This document shows positions 63,966 to 64,000 of a stretch of 64,000 nt of DNA, in pieces. Each line of letters begins with the position of its first letter. Within the stretch, counting starts at the first letter, position 1. Made by a program: the position numbers and the translations under genes. The notes under the pieces are model-generated. The model did no database searches and was not told the DNA's origin. It was given only the letters and a program-made list of their open reading frames with translations. Source of the DNA: Paralvinella palmiformis (Eukaryota; Annelida; Polychaeta; Terebellida; Alvinellidae); NCBI GenBank assembly GCA_025642065.1, contig JAODUP010000427.1, positions 597,001-661,000 of the forward strand, written 5' to 3'.

Positions 63966-64000
63966 TCATGTTGAATCATGGAGGCAACCAACTGTGTCAA

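Overview
This is a piece of an animal nuclear genome. It is AT-rich, its genes are split by GT-AG introns, and it is crowded with microsatellites and transposable-element relics. Five protein-coding genes can be reconstructed exon by exon from conserved residues and matching splice phases. Gene content, intron structure and repeat types fit a lophotrochozoan, most likely a mollusc; that placement is inference, because no marker gene for taxonomy is present.

Layout: 0-7.5 kb holds only repeats (microsatellites and one tRNA-derived SINE). 7.55-11.2 kb (+) is a membrane-anchored M14 zinc carboxypeptidase in six coding exons, with a LINE 3' fragment in intron 4. 13.46-23.54 kb (+) is TRMT6, the non-catalytic subunit of the tRNA m1A58 methyltransferase, in 12 coding exons; its 4.3 kb first intron carries a complete hAT-type insertion with an 8-bp target duplication and a SINE nested inside it. 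24.15-26.35 kb (-) is a Churchill-family zinc-binding protein (CHURC1), convergent with TRMT6 and divergent from an unrecognised six-exon gene at 26.75-29.81 kb (+).

30-40 kb is a transposon graveyard: a GTCCTTAA-rich motif array, a frameshifted ORF, a Gypsy-like pol remnant interrupted by a SINE, a YqaJ nuclease fragment, a foldback element built from a repeated TCGATCTCGGCCC-like motif, and a LINE reverse transcriptase. 40.03-52.85 kb (+) is ACTMAP, the actin maturation protease, whose 8.1 kb first intron contains a LINE, a SINE and a 3.4 kb hAT-type transposon with a BED-like finger. Its last exon appears frameshifted. 53.72-62.76 kb (-) is the 3' part of PNN (pinin), convergent with ACTMAP; one intron holds a large tandem repeat with a unit of about 0.83-0.88 kb. 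The 5' exons of PNN lie beyond the window.

The genes do not form an operon or pathway. They are ordinary housekeeping or developmental genes (tRNA modification, actin maturation, splicing-associated pinin, Churchill, a cell-surface or secretory-pathway peptidase) separated by mobile-element debris. No RNA gene, CRISPR array or prokaryotic feature was seen; the tRNA-like segments are SINE heads.
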